From: JAGWAJ01 sp965215155
GTDB taxonomy: Bacteria; Acidobacteriota; Vicinamibacteria; Vicinamibacterales; UBA8438
Direction of reading: 5' to 3'
Length of the DNA stretch: 64,000 bases
Assembly: GCA_965215155.1 (NCBI GenBank)
Contig: CBDCCY010000001.1
Span: forward strand, 434,001 to 498,000
Shown here: positions 50,077 through 57,763 of the stretch, piece by piece
Layout: each line of letters begins with the position of its first letter
Numbering within the stretch: the first letter of the stretch is position 1
Translations under genes and position numbers: made by a program
The notes under the pieces: generated by a model
The model's input: the letters and a program-made list of their open reading frames with translations, nothing else
Database searches by the model: none
What the model was told of the DNA's origin: nothing

Positions 50077-51528
50077 ATGGCTCCGCGCGTCGCGATCGTC
50101 AGCTCCGAGGCGACGCCCTTCGCGAAGACCGGCGGTCTCGCCGACATGGTCGGCGCGCTGGCCGCGTCCCTTACGCGCCAGGGCGTCGACGCCAGCCTCG
50201 TCCTGCCCGCCTACCGCAGCGTCCTGCGCCGCCAGGACATCGTGCCGACCGGGATGAGCTTCGCGGTGCCGGTCGCGGACGGATTCGAGCGCGCGGACGT
50301 GCTCGAGTGGGCAGCCGGTGCCGGCACGCCGGCCTTCTTCGTGCGGGCGGATCGGTTCTTCGACCGCGAGGGTCTGTACGGGCCGCCGGGATCGGAGTAC
50401 GCCGACAACGCCGACCGGTTCGCGTTCTTCGGGCGCGCGGTGCTGGAGCTGCTCGCGCGCAGGGGGCCGCCGGACGTGCTGCACGGCCACGACTGGCAGT
50501 CGGCCTTCGCCGTCGCCGTCCACAAGCTCCAGCGGGAGCGGCAACCGGGGCTCGGCACGGTGCGCTCGATGCTGACGGTGCACAATGTCGGCTACCAGGG
50601 GCTCTTCGACGCGGAGGCGTTCCCGCGGCTGCTCGTACATTCCGCTGCCTACTGGCCCCACTTCGAGTTCTACGGCCGGATCAGCTTCCTGAAGGCGGGC
50701 CTGACCCTGGCCGACCGGCTGACGACGGTCAGTCCCACCTACGCGCGCGAGGTTCTGACCGCCGAGCAGGGCCGCGGCCTCGACGGCGTCTTCCGGGAGC
50801 GGTCCGCCGACCTGACGGGGGTGCTGAACGGCGCGGACTACGAGGTGTGGGACCCGTCCGTCGACCCCTGCCTCGCCCGCCGCTACTCGGTGGATGACGT
50901 GACGGGCAAGCGGGACTGCAAGGTCGACCTCCGGCGACGCCTCGAGCTGCCGGACGCCGGCGGCCCCCTGCTCGGAATGGTCGCCCGCCTGGTCGACCAG
51001 AAGGGGGTCGACATCGTCGCGGGCGCCGCCGCCGCCCTGCTGGACCGCGAGCTGCAGCTCGTGATTCTCGGCACCGGCGACCCCCGCTACGAGGAACTCC
51101 TGCGCGAGATCGCCGGCCGCGCTCCGGCGAGGGTCGCGGTGCGCATAGGCTTCGACGACGAGCTGGCCCACGTCATCGAGGCAGGGAGCGACATCTTCCT
51201 CATGCCGTCCCGCTACGAGCCGAGCGGCCTGAATCAGCTCTACAGCCTGCGCTACGGCACCATCCCGATCGTGCGCGCCACCGGCGGCCTCCGGGACTCG
51301 GTAACGGCCTTCGATGCGGCGACGGGGGAGGGCACGGGCTTCGTGTTCGAGGACTACTCCTCCGAGGCGCTCGTGGAGGCTGTCGACGAGGCGCTCGACT
51401 GCTACCGCCGGCCCGAAGCGTGGGCCGCCCTGATGCGGAACGCGATGCGCCAGGACTTCTCCGTGGACCGCGCCGCCGCGCGCTACGCCGAGCTCTACGA
51501 GGAGCTCGCACCCTCCGGCCGGGCATGA
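50077..51528 (+). CDS. glgA: Glycogen synthase (ADP-glucose type)
   Basis: Elongates glycogen chains from an NDP-glucose. 483 residues from ATG 50077 (gggagg 5 nt upstream). GT5 family: SSEATPFAKTGGLADMVGAL at the N-terminus with the KTGGL sugar-nucleotide motif, LHGHDWQSAF, LTVHNVGYQG, and the C-terminal MPSRYEPSGLNQLYSLRYGT containing the catalytic Glu. GlgC is not present in the window. Confidence 0.96.
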   Translation: MAPRVAIVSSEATPFAKTGGLADMVGALAASLTRQGVDASLVLPAYRSVLRRQDIVPTGMSFAVPVADGFERADVLEWAAGAGTPAFFVRADRFFDREGLYGPPGSEYADNADRFAFFGRAVLELLARRGPPDVLHGHDWQSAFAVAVHKLQRERQPGLGTVRSMLTVHNVGYQGLFDAEAFPRLLVHSAAYWPHFEFYGRISFLKAGLTLADRLTTVSPTYAREVLTAEQGRGLDGVFRERSADLTGVLNGADYEVWDPSVDPCLARRYSVDDVTGKRDCKVDLRRRLELPDAGGPLLGMVARLVDQKGVDIVAGAAAALLDRELQLVILGTGDPRYEELLREIAGRAPARVAVRIGFDDELAHVIEAGSDIFLMPSRYEPSGLNQLYSLRYGTIPIVRATGGLRDSVTAFDAATGEGTGFVFEDYSSEALVEAVDEALDCYRRPEAWAALMRNAMRQDFSVDRAAARYAELYEELAPSGRA

Positions 51529-51601
51529 CCCGCCCCGGACCCGGCGCCCTGGCCGCTCCCCGGCCGGCGGCACCGCGAGTCTCCCCGCGCCCGGGCGGCG
51601 G

Positions 51602-52072
51602 CTACTCGAGCGATGCCAGGTACGCGGCGAACTGCTCGTTGTAGAGCGCGCCGGGACGGCGGGCGCGGATCTGCGCCACGACCTGCGGCCCGGGCAGGCC
51701 CAGCTTGTGGAGGATCAGTCCCGCCACGAGGGCCGAGCGGTTGAAGCCCATGCCGCAGTGCGACAGCACCCGGTGGCCCTGTCCGACGAGCAGGGCGCCG
51801 AGCGAGGCGACGGCGTCGGTCTTCGTCGGCTCGGGAAGCGCCTCGTCGAGGATCGGGTAGTAGATGTATAGGATCTCGTGCGGCTTGGTGGGGACGCCGA
51901 CGTCGAGCCCGCCCTCGAGGTCGATGACGGTGTCGATGCGCCGCTCCGCCACCACCTTCCAGTCGTGGATGACGGGGGAGATGTAGAGCAGGCCTGCGTC
52001 GTCCACCTGCGCGATCTCCATCAGCCCCTGGGGGAGCTCGACCGCCGGCGCCTGCGAGGTCGTGTCCGCCAT
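51602..52072 (-). CDS. Protein-tyrosine/dual-specificity phosphatase-like protein
   Basis: A 156-residue single-domain phosphatase of the cysteine type. The P-loop HCGMGFNRSA fits C-x5-R-S, and an Asp in the preceding strand region could be the acid. It is 5 nt downstream of the quinoprotein gene and probably co-transcribed with it; the target is unknown. The start is taken at ATG 52072, since the open frame upstream is a shadow of the quinoprotein. Confidence 0.8.
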   Translation of the reverse strand: MADTTSQAPAVELPQGLMEIAQVDDAGLLYISPVIHDWKVVAERRIDTVIDLEGGLDVGVPTKPHEILYIYYPILDEALPEPTKTDAVASLGALLVGQGHRVLSHCGMGFNRSALVAGLILHKLGLPGPQVVAQIRARRPGALYNEQFAAYLASLE

Positions 52073-52077
52073 CCGAA

Positions 52078-53784
52078 TCAGTCGCCGTACATCACGAACG
52101 CGAAGAGCCGCTCGCCCACCGCGACGAGGACGTGCTGCCGCCCGTCCACGAGGTAGGTCTGCGGCGCGTTCGAGATGTTCCCGATGCGTGTGTGCCACAG
52201 CAGGTCGCCGCTCGCCGCGTCGAACGCGACGAAGTTGCCGCTGCCGTCGCCGGTGAAGACCACGCCGCCCGCCGTGGTCAGGACGCCCGACCCGCCGCCG
52301 CCGCCCGGCGGCCAGGGGTGGCGCCAGACCGTCTTGCCGGTCCGGTAGTCGATGGCCGAGAAGGCGTTGCCGCCGGAGCCGACGACCACCCGGTCCTTGC
52401 CCCCCAGGCCCATCGAGCCGCGCGGGTCGGGGTCGGTCAGGTAGAGGAGGTTGAAGCCGTTGTTCTCCTGCGTGTAGAAGAGCCCGGTTTCCGGATTGAA
52501 GGCCGGCGGCTGCCAGTTCGTGACGCCCCCCTCCACCGGGGAGACGAGCGCGCCCGGGATGATCGCCTCCTTCCGCGGATCGGGGTTCGGCGAGCCGCTC
52601 TCCCGGACGTGGCTGGCCCAGTTCGCGGTGGCCCCGTAGCGGCTGGTCGCAATGTGCTCGCCGGTCACCCGGTCGACGGTGAAGAAGTAGCCGTTGCGCG
52701 CCGCCGTCGAGACCAGCCTCCGCGGCTCCCCGTCGATGACGCCGTCGATCAGGACGGGCGTCTGCGCCGAGTCCCAGTCGTGCGTGTCGTGCGGCGAGGT
52801 CTGGAAGTACCACGCCATCTCGCCGGTGTCGACGTCCACGGCGATGAGCGTGCAGGTGAACAGGTTGTCGCCCGGCCGGGCCACGCCGGTGTAGCCGGGC
52901 GTCGGGTTGCCCGTGCCGAAGATGTAGTAGTTCGTCTCCGGGTCGTAGACCCCCGGCACCCAGACCTGCCCGCCGCCGTGCGACGCCGCGTCGAGGTTCG
53001 GCCAGGTGTCGAGCCCCGGATCGCCCGGCTTCATCGGCACGGTGTAGAAGATCCACTGGCGCTCGCCCGTTTCGGGATCGAACGACTGCAGGAAGCCGGG
53101 CGCGTCGAGGTCGTTGCCGGTCCCGGCCAGCACGTGATCGCCGGCGACGATCGGCGCCATGGTCGAGAAGTACTGGTCCTCGAACGTGGCGATCTCGACG
53201 TGCCAGCGCTCCTCGCCGGTCCGCGCGTCGAGCGAGACCAGGTAGTTGTCGGGGGTCTCGAAGAACAGCGCGTTCCGCCAGAGCGCCACGCCGCGGTTGC
53301 CGATGTGGATGCTGCCGCGCGTCTTCCAGAAGTAGTGCCAGATCTCGCTCCCGTCGCGGGCGTCGAGGGCCCAGACGTGATCGGGGGCGGTGACGTAGAG
53401 CACGTCGTCCACCTGCAGGATGGCGCCCTTGATGCGCTGCCGTCCGATGACGAAGTCGCCGGTCCCCTCGCCGCCCGTGAACGTCGGCGCGCCGGGCCCG
53501 TCGAGCGGCGGCATGCCTGTGTCCAGCTCCCGCGTCCACGCCAGCGTCAGGTTCTGCACCGTCTCCGTCCTCACCTGCCGCAGGAGGCTGTAGCGCCGGC
53601 CGGTGTAGTCGCCCGAGTAGGTCGGCCACCATGCTTCGAGCGGCCGTGTCAGCGTCGCGGGGTCCAGGCCGTCCGGCGCCTGCGCGGCAAGCGGGGCGGG
53701 CGCGGCCGCCAGCGCCGCGGTCAGCGCCGCCGCGAGCGGCGCGGCGCGCACGCGAGAGCGAGGTGGGCGTCCCGGAGGAGTCAT
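52078..53784 (-). CDS. PQQ-dependent quinoprotein dehydrogenase
   Basis: 568 residues with a signal peptide (APLAAALTAALAAAPAPLAAQ) and an eight-bladed propeller: DYTGRRYSLLRQV near the start, repeats of the AFDAASGDLLWHTRIG kind (VWALDARDGSEIWHYFW, AIDYRTGKTVWRHPW, LVSLDARTGEERWHVEI), and TNWQPPAFNPETGLFYTQ. It would oxidise an alcohol or aldehyde in the periplasm, passing electrons to the cytochrome encoded upstream (ATGA overlap). Substrate unknown; a decayed relative lies at 30875-31550. Confidence 0.9.
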   Translation of the reverse strand: MTPPGRPPRSRVRAAPLAAALTAALAAAPAPLAAQAPDGLDPATLTRPLEAWWPTYSGDYTGRRYSLLRQVRTETVQNLTLAWTRELDTGMPPLDGPGAPTFTGGEGTGDFVIGRQRIKGAILQVDDVLYVTAPDHVWALDARDGSEIWHYFWKTRGSIHIGNRGVALWRNALFFETPDNYLVSLDARTGEERWHVEIATFEDQYFSTMAPIVAGDHVLAGTGNDLDAPGFLQSFDPETGERQWIFYTVPMKPGDPGLDTWPNLDAASHGGGQVWVPGVYDPETNYYIFGTGNPTPGYTGVARPGDNLFTCTLIAVDVDTGEMAWYFQTSPHDTHDWDSAQTPVLIDGVIDGEPRRLVSTAARNGYFFTVDRVTGEHIATSRYGATANWASHVRESGSPNPDPRKEAIIPGALVSPVEGGVTNWQPPAFNPETGLFYTQENNGFNLLYLTDPDPRGSMGLGGKDRVVVGSGGNAFSAIDYRTGKTVWRHPWPPGGGGGSGVLTTAGGVVFTGDGSGNFVAFDAASGDLLWHTRIGNISNAPQTYLVDGRQHVLVAVGERLFAFVMYGD

Positions 53785-54686
53785 TGCAGGGTGACCAGGT
53801 ACGCGGTGACGTTGTGGATGTCGGGGTCGGAGTACACGCGGAGCAGCTCGGTGTGGCGCGCCGTCGGATCGTCGATCTCCACCCGCGGCGTGCCGCCCCG
53901 GCGGCGGAACGATCGGCGCCGCCCGTCGTCCGTCGTCAGCGCCACGAGGAAGTCGTCGAGCCGTTCGAGGCGCCCCTCCGTGCGCGCGCCCGCCGCCTCC
54001 GTCACGGCGACGCGGACGGGGGGGCGCGGCGCACCGCGCTGCCGGCCCCGCACCCAGGTGTTCTGGAGGGTCTTCGGATCGGGGATCCGCGTCGCAATCC
54101 CGGCCAGGTCGCCGTCGGCGGCGTGGCACGACGCACAGGTCGCCTCGAAGTACGCGCGCCCTGCCTTCGCATCGCCCACCACGATGTCGAGCTCCAATTC
54201 CGGGCCCGGGGGCGGGCCGCCCTGCCGTGACGACGTGGCGAGGATGCTGTGGATGAACTCGGCGACCGCGCCCGCGTCGTCCTCGGCGAGCGACTGCGCC
54301 GGCATCGACGACACGCCGGGCGTCGACTGCCCGTCGCGGAGCACGGGCCAGATCAGCTCTCCCTGCCGGTCGCGCAGCACGAGCTGCGAGCGGAGCAGGT
54401 TGGGGCCCCCGAGGTCTCCGCCCCGGAGATCGATGCCGTGGCAGCCGCGGCAGTGGATGCCGTAGAGGGCCTGCCCGCGCGCGATCCGCGCGGGATCGCC
54501 GGGGGGACGCTGCTGCGCGTCGTACGGCGCCTGACGCCGCTCGCTCCGCGCCGCCTGCCCGGCCTCCCCGGGAGCGCCGCCGGCCAGCCTCGCCGCCGTC
54601 GAAGCGCTGCCGCCGCCGCCGACACCGGCCGCCGCCAGCAGGAGCACGGCTCCGAGCCCCGCCCCCGTCCGCACCGCCCGCTGCAT
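53781..54686 (-). CDS. Exported dihaem cytochrome c
   Basis: 301 residues from ATG 54686. A signal-like N-terminus (GAVLLLAAAGVGGG) is followed by two haem sites, CRGCH and CASCH, each in a small cytochrome-c domain (YGIHCRGCHGIDLRGGDLGG; YFEATCASCHAADGDLAG), and Met ligand candidates such as VSSMPAQS. It is the probable electron acceptor for the quinoprotein, with which it overlaps. CATAAT at 54694-54699 lies 7 nt before the start codon. Confidence 0.88.
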   Translation of the reverse strand: MQRAVRTGAGLGAVLLLAAAGVGGGGSASTAARLAGGAPGEAGQAARSERRQAPYDAQQRPPGDPARIARGQALYGIHCRGCHGIDLRGGDLGGPNLLRSQLVLRDRQGELIWPVLRDGQSTPGVSSMPAQSLAEDDAGAVAEFIHSILATSSRQGGPPPGPELELDIVVGDAKAGRAYFEATCASCHAADGDLAGIATRIPDPKTLQNTWVRGRQRGAPRPPVRVAVTEAAGARTEGRLERLDDFLVALTTDDGRRRSFRRRGGTPRVEIDDPTARHTELLRVYSDPDIHNVTAYLVTLQ

Positions 54687-54693
54687 CCCCGCG

Positions 54694-54699
54694 ATTATG
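54694..54699 (-). promoter_or_regulatory. Candidate leaderless -10 box for the cytochrome c operon
   Basis: CATAAT on the minus strand, separated from the ATG at 54686 by 7 nt. This is the same spacing class seen at 14397 and at both intron insertion sites, supporting leaderless transcription. Confidence 0.45.
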
Positions 54700-54818
54700 G
54701 CCCCGCGACGGCCGCTGTCAAGCGCTGCCCTGCAGCGCCGTCGAGGCTCCGGCGCCCGGCTGGGCCGGGCGAACGCCGCCGGCTTGACCGGATCCGGGCA
54801 CGGTGGCACACTGCCTGC

Positions 54819-55328
54819 ATGGGGGCGGTCACCGACTCGACGCGGAATGCCGTCTGGCAGGAAATGCTGGACGCGGCCCGCCTCGCACGGTACTACGATT
54901 CGATGTGCAGCAGACAGCAGCGCTGGAACCGGGGCGTTCGGCTCTTGCTCCTGGCTTCCGCAACTGCCGGCATCGCAGCGGGCATGAACGCCTTGCCAGA
55001 GTCGTTTCGAGTAGTTTCCGGAGCCGTCATCGGCATTCTGGTCGCATGGGATTTCCTCGCCGACCACGCGAACAAGGCGGCTGTGTTGGGGTCCATCAGG
55101 CGGGAGTGCAATGAGGCGGAGGTAGAGCTCGCGGCACTCTGGGGAGAGATGCAAGCCGATTCAGTCGACGACAGTGACGCGCGGCGAATGCTCGCGGATT
55201 TGGCTCGCCGCGTGACGCGCGCCACGGACCGCGCGGGAAGTGCACACATACCAACCAACGATCGACTGAACGTCAGATGCGAGGAGGCGGCATTCAAGGC
55301 TCTGGCTGACCGATATGCAGAAGGCTGA
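54819..55328 (+). CDS. Small membrane protein with cytoplasmic helical tail
   Basis: 169 residues: an amphipathic N-terminal region, two adjacent hydrophobic segments (RLLLLASATAGIAAGM and VSGAVIGILVAWDFL), then about 90 residues predicted helical (ECNEAEVELAALWGEMQAD). The two-helix plus helical-tail layout recalls SLATT-type membrane proteins, but no signature is certain. Base composition looks somewhat less GC-extreme than its neighbours. Isolated gene. Confidence 0.6.
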   Translation: MGAVTDSTRNAVWQEMLDAARLARYYDSMCSRQQRWNRGVRLLLLASATAGIAAGMNALPESFRVVSGAVIGILVAWDFLADHANKAAVLGSIRRECNEAEVELAALWGEMQADSVDDSDARRMLADLARRVTRATDRAGSAHIPTNDRLNVRCEEAAFKALADRYAEG

Positions 55329-55633
55329 GCCTCAGCGGCCGAGGGGCGCCCAGCCAGATCCGGCTCCGTCCCGGCGGGTGCGGGCGGTGCCGGACGGCGG
55401 CAACCACCGGCAAGGGTCCGGCGCTCCACCGCGTCCGGGTCGCGCCACTCCGCCGCCGCCGCCCCCGAAGCCACCCAAGCCGCGAGACCGAAGCTGATCC
55501 TCCGCCCACGGTTCAGTCCCACTGCGTTGCGCAAGCCGCGCCCGTTCCGCCGGGGCCTGGGCGGGTAGAATCGACGCACTGTGGTGACTGTCGGCGCCGG
55601 CCGCCCGCGGCGGCGCCGGGGCAAGGAGGGGAC
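55329..55633. other. Intergenic stretch without recognised content
   Basis: About 305 nt between the small membrane protein and the DUF4159 gene. It includes a Pro-codon-rich run (about 55440-55490) that is open on the plus strand but has no coding signature. Only the aaggaggggac ribosome-binding site of the next gene is clear. Confidence 0.5.
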
Positions 55634-56485
55634 GTGCCTCGAACGGTCGGTCGGATCCGGAGGTGGTGCCGGTCCGTTCGCGGCGGCCGGAGGCGGGCGG
55701 TGCGGCGTGCGGCCGTCGTCACCGCCGCCCTCGCACTGGCCGGGGCGCTGGCCGGCGTCACGGTCGTCTCGGCCCAGTCGCTGTTCCGCGGCCTCGGCAA
55801 CTGGGGCCGGATCGCGCAGCCCTACGACGCCGAGGTCACGTTCGTGCGCCTGCGCTGGACCAAGGGGACGTTGGCCGCCCGCACGTACGGGCGCGGCTTC
55901 AACATGTGGCTGCACGAGTTCCCGCGGGCCGAGCAGTACCTCATGGGGCTGCTGCGCGACTTCACCACGGTCGACGCGAAGGTCGACGGCAGCCTGATCC
56001 TGACGCTCGACGATCCGGCCCTCTTCCAGCACCCGATCGCCCTGATGCAGGAGCCGGGCTTCTGGACCATGACGGACGAGGAGGCGGCGCGGCTGCGCGA
56101 GTACCTGCTGAAGGGCGGCTTCGTCATCTTCAACGACTTCGAGGGGCGGCAGTGGGAGAACTTCGAGGCCCAGATGCGCCGCGTGCTGCCCGACGGACGC
56201 TGGCTGCGGCTCGACCCGACGCACCCCATCTTCGACTCGTTCTTCCTCGTCGAGCAGATCGACCTCCCGAACCCCTACAACCACCATCTGGCCGGCCTGA
56301 CGCCCGAGTTCTTCGGGCTCTTCGAGGACAACGATCCGACCGGCCGCCTGATGTCGATCGCCAACTACAACACCAACCTCGCCGAGTACTGGCAGTCCGG
56401 CGGGACCGGGTTCTTCCCGATCGAGCCGATGAACAACGGCTTCGAGCTCGGCATCAACTACTGGATGTACGGCCTGACGCACTGA
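55634..56485 (+). CDS. DUF4159 exported protein
   Basis: 283 residues from GTG 55634, with the strong aaggaggggac site upstream. Arg-rich N-terminus, one hydrophobic segment and a cleavage-like VVSAQS. The DUF4159 domain is evident from EVTFVRLRWTKG, FPRAEQYLMGLLRDFTTV, EYLLKGGFVIFNDF, HPIFDSFF and NNGFELGINYWMYGLTH. Related to glutamine-amidotransferase-like folds of unknown activity, often near MoxR/DUF58 genes, which are not present here. Confidence 0.88.
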   Translation: MPRTVGRIRRWCRSVRGGRRRAVRRAAVVTAALALAGALAGVTVVSAQSLFRGLGNWGRIAQPYDAEVTFVRLRWTKGTLAARTYGRGFNMWLHEFPRAEQYLMGLLRDFTTVDAKVDGSLILTLDDPALFQHPIALMQEPGFWTMTDEEAARLREYLLKGGFVIFNDFEGRQWENFEAQMRRVLPDGRWLRLDPTHPIFDSFFLVEQIDLPNPYNHHLAGLTPEFFGLFEDNDPTGRLMSIANYNTNLAEYWQSGGTGFFPIEPMNNGFELGINYWMYGLTH

Positions 56486-56508
56486 CCGGCCCGCGCCGCC
56501 GGACAGCC

Positions 56509-57735
56509 ATGGAAGCGCGCGGACCGCTCGACGGCGTGCGGGTGATCGAGCTGGCCGGGCTGGGGCCGTGTCCGATGTGCGGCATGCTGCTCGCCGAGCT
56601 GGGCGCCGCCGTGTTGCGCATCGACCGCGTGACGCCATCGGGCCTCGGCTTCGACCTGGATGCCGAGGACGACCTGCTGCACCGCAGCCGGCCGGCGGTG
56701 GCGGTCGACCTCCGGCGGCCGGAGGGCGTCGAGCTCGTACTCGCGCTGGCCGGGCGGGCGGACGTGCTCATCGAAGGCTTCCGCCCGGGGGTGATGGAGC
56801 GCCTGGGTCTTGGACCGGACGCGTGCGCGCACCGCAACCCGCGCCTCGTCTTCGGCCGCATCACCGGCTGGGGCCAGACCGGCCCGCTCGCCGAGTCGGC
56901 GGGACACGACCTGGACTACATCGCCCTGACCGGCGCCCTGCACGCCATCGGCCGTGCGGGGCAGCCGCCGACGCCGCCGCTGAACCTCGTGGGGGACTTC
57001 GGCGGCGGCGCGCTGTACCTGGCCGTGGGCGTCCTGGCCGCGCTCGTCGAGGCGCGGCAGTCGGGCCGGGGGCAGGTGGTCGACGCCGCGATGGTCGACG
57101 GCGCCGCGTCGCTGCTGACCGCGGCCTACGCCCTGCGCGCGGCCGGGCTCGCGAACGACCGGCGCGGAACGAACGTCCTCGACGGCGGCGCCCACTACTA
57201 CGACGTCTACGAGACTCGGGACGGCCGCTACCTCGCCGTCGCCGCCATCGAGCCGAAGTTCTACGCGGAGCTCCTGCGGCGGCTCGATCTCGACCCCGGC
57301 GCGCTGCCCCAGGCGCCGCGGGAGGGCTGGCCCGCGCGCAAGGCGGCGCTCGCCGCCGTGTTTCGCACCCGCACGCGCGACGAATGGATGGCCGTGTTCG
57401 AGGGCAGCGACGCGTGCGTGGCCCCCGTCCTCGACATGGACGAAGCGCCGCGCCATCCCCACAACCGGGCGCGCGACACGTTCGTGCGGCGCGCCGGCCG
57501 CTGGCAGCCGAACGCCGCTCCGCGGTTCAGCCGCACGCCGAGCCGAGTCCGCGGCGACCCCGCGCCGGCCGGTTCCGGCGCGCGCGAGGCGCTGCGGGCG
57601 TGGGGCGTCGGCGCCGGCGAGATCGACGCCCTGATCGCTGCCGAGGTGGTCGGGGCACGGAAGCCGCGCCCATCGGGCGGTTTCCCGATGCCCGCCGGGC
57701 AGGTGCGCAAGCGGAAGCCCGACACCGACGGCTGA
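56509..57735 (+). CDS. Family III CoA-transferase / acyl-CoA racemase
   Basis: 408 residues. CaiB/BaiF family: GPLDGVRVIELAGLGPCPMC, LIEGFRPGVMERLGLGPD, GRITGWGQTGPLAESAGHDL, the Asp of HDLDYIALTGAL (catalytic in family III enzymes), and DAAMVDGAASLLTAAYALR. Closest by eye to alpha-methylacyl-CoA racemases, but transferase activity is equally possible. 23 nt after the DUF4159 stop, so perhaps in one operon. Confidence 0.9.
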   Translation: MEARGPLDGVRVIELAGLGPCPMCGMLLAELGAAVLRIDRVTPSGLGFDLDAEDDLLHRSRPAVAVDLRRPEGVELVLALAGRADVLIEGFRPGVMERLGLGPDACAHRNPRLVFGRITGWGQTGPLAESAGHDLDYIALTGALHAIGRAGQPPTPPLNLVGDFGGGALYLAVGVLAALVEARQSGRGQVVDAAMVDGAASLLTAAYALRAAGLANDRRGTNVLDGGAHYYDVYETRDGRYLAVAAIEPKFYAELLRRLDLDPGALPQAPREGWPARKAALAAVFRTRTRDEWMAVFEGSDACVAPVLDMDEAPRHPHNRARDTFVRRAGRWQPNAAPRFSRTPSRVRGDPAPAGSGAREALRAWGVGAGEIDALIAAEVVGARKPRPSGGFPMPAGQVRKRKPDTDG

Positions 57736-57763
57736 GTCGCCGCCGCCGGAGGACCGTTCCCCC

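Noticed and set aside
55440..55497. Proline-rich peptide frame in the gap before the DUF4159 gene
   Set aside because: Runs of Pro codons in a GC-rich gap, no ribosome-binding site or conserved feature.
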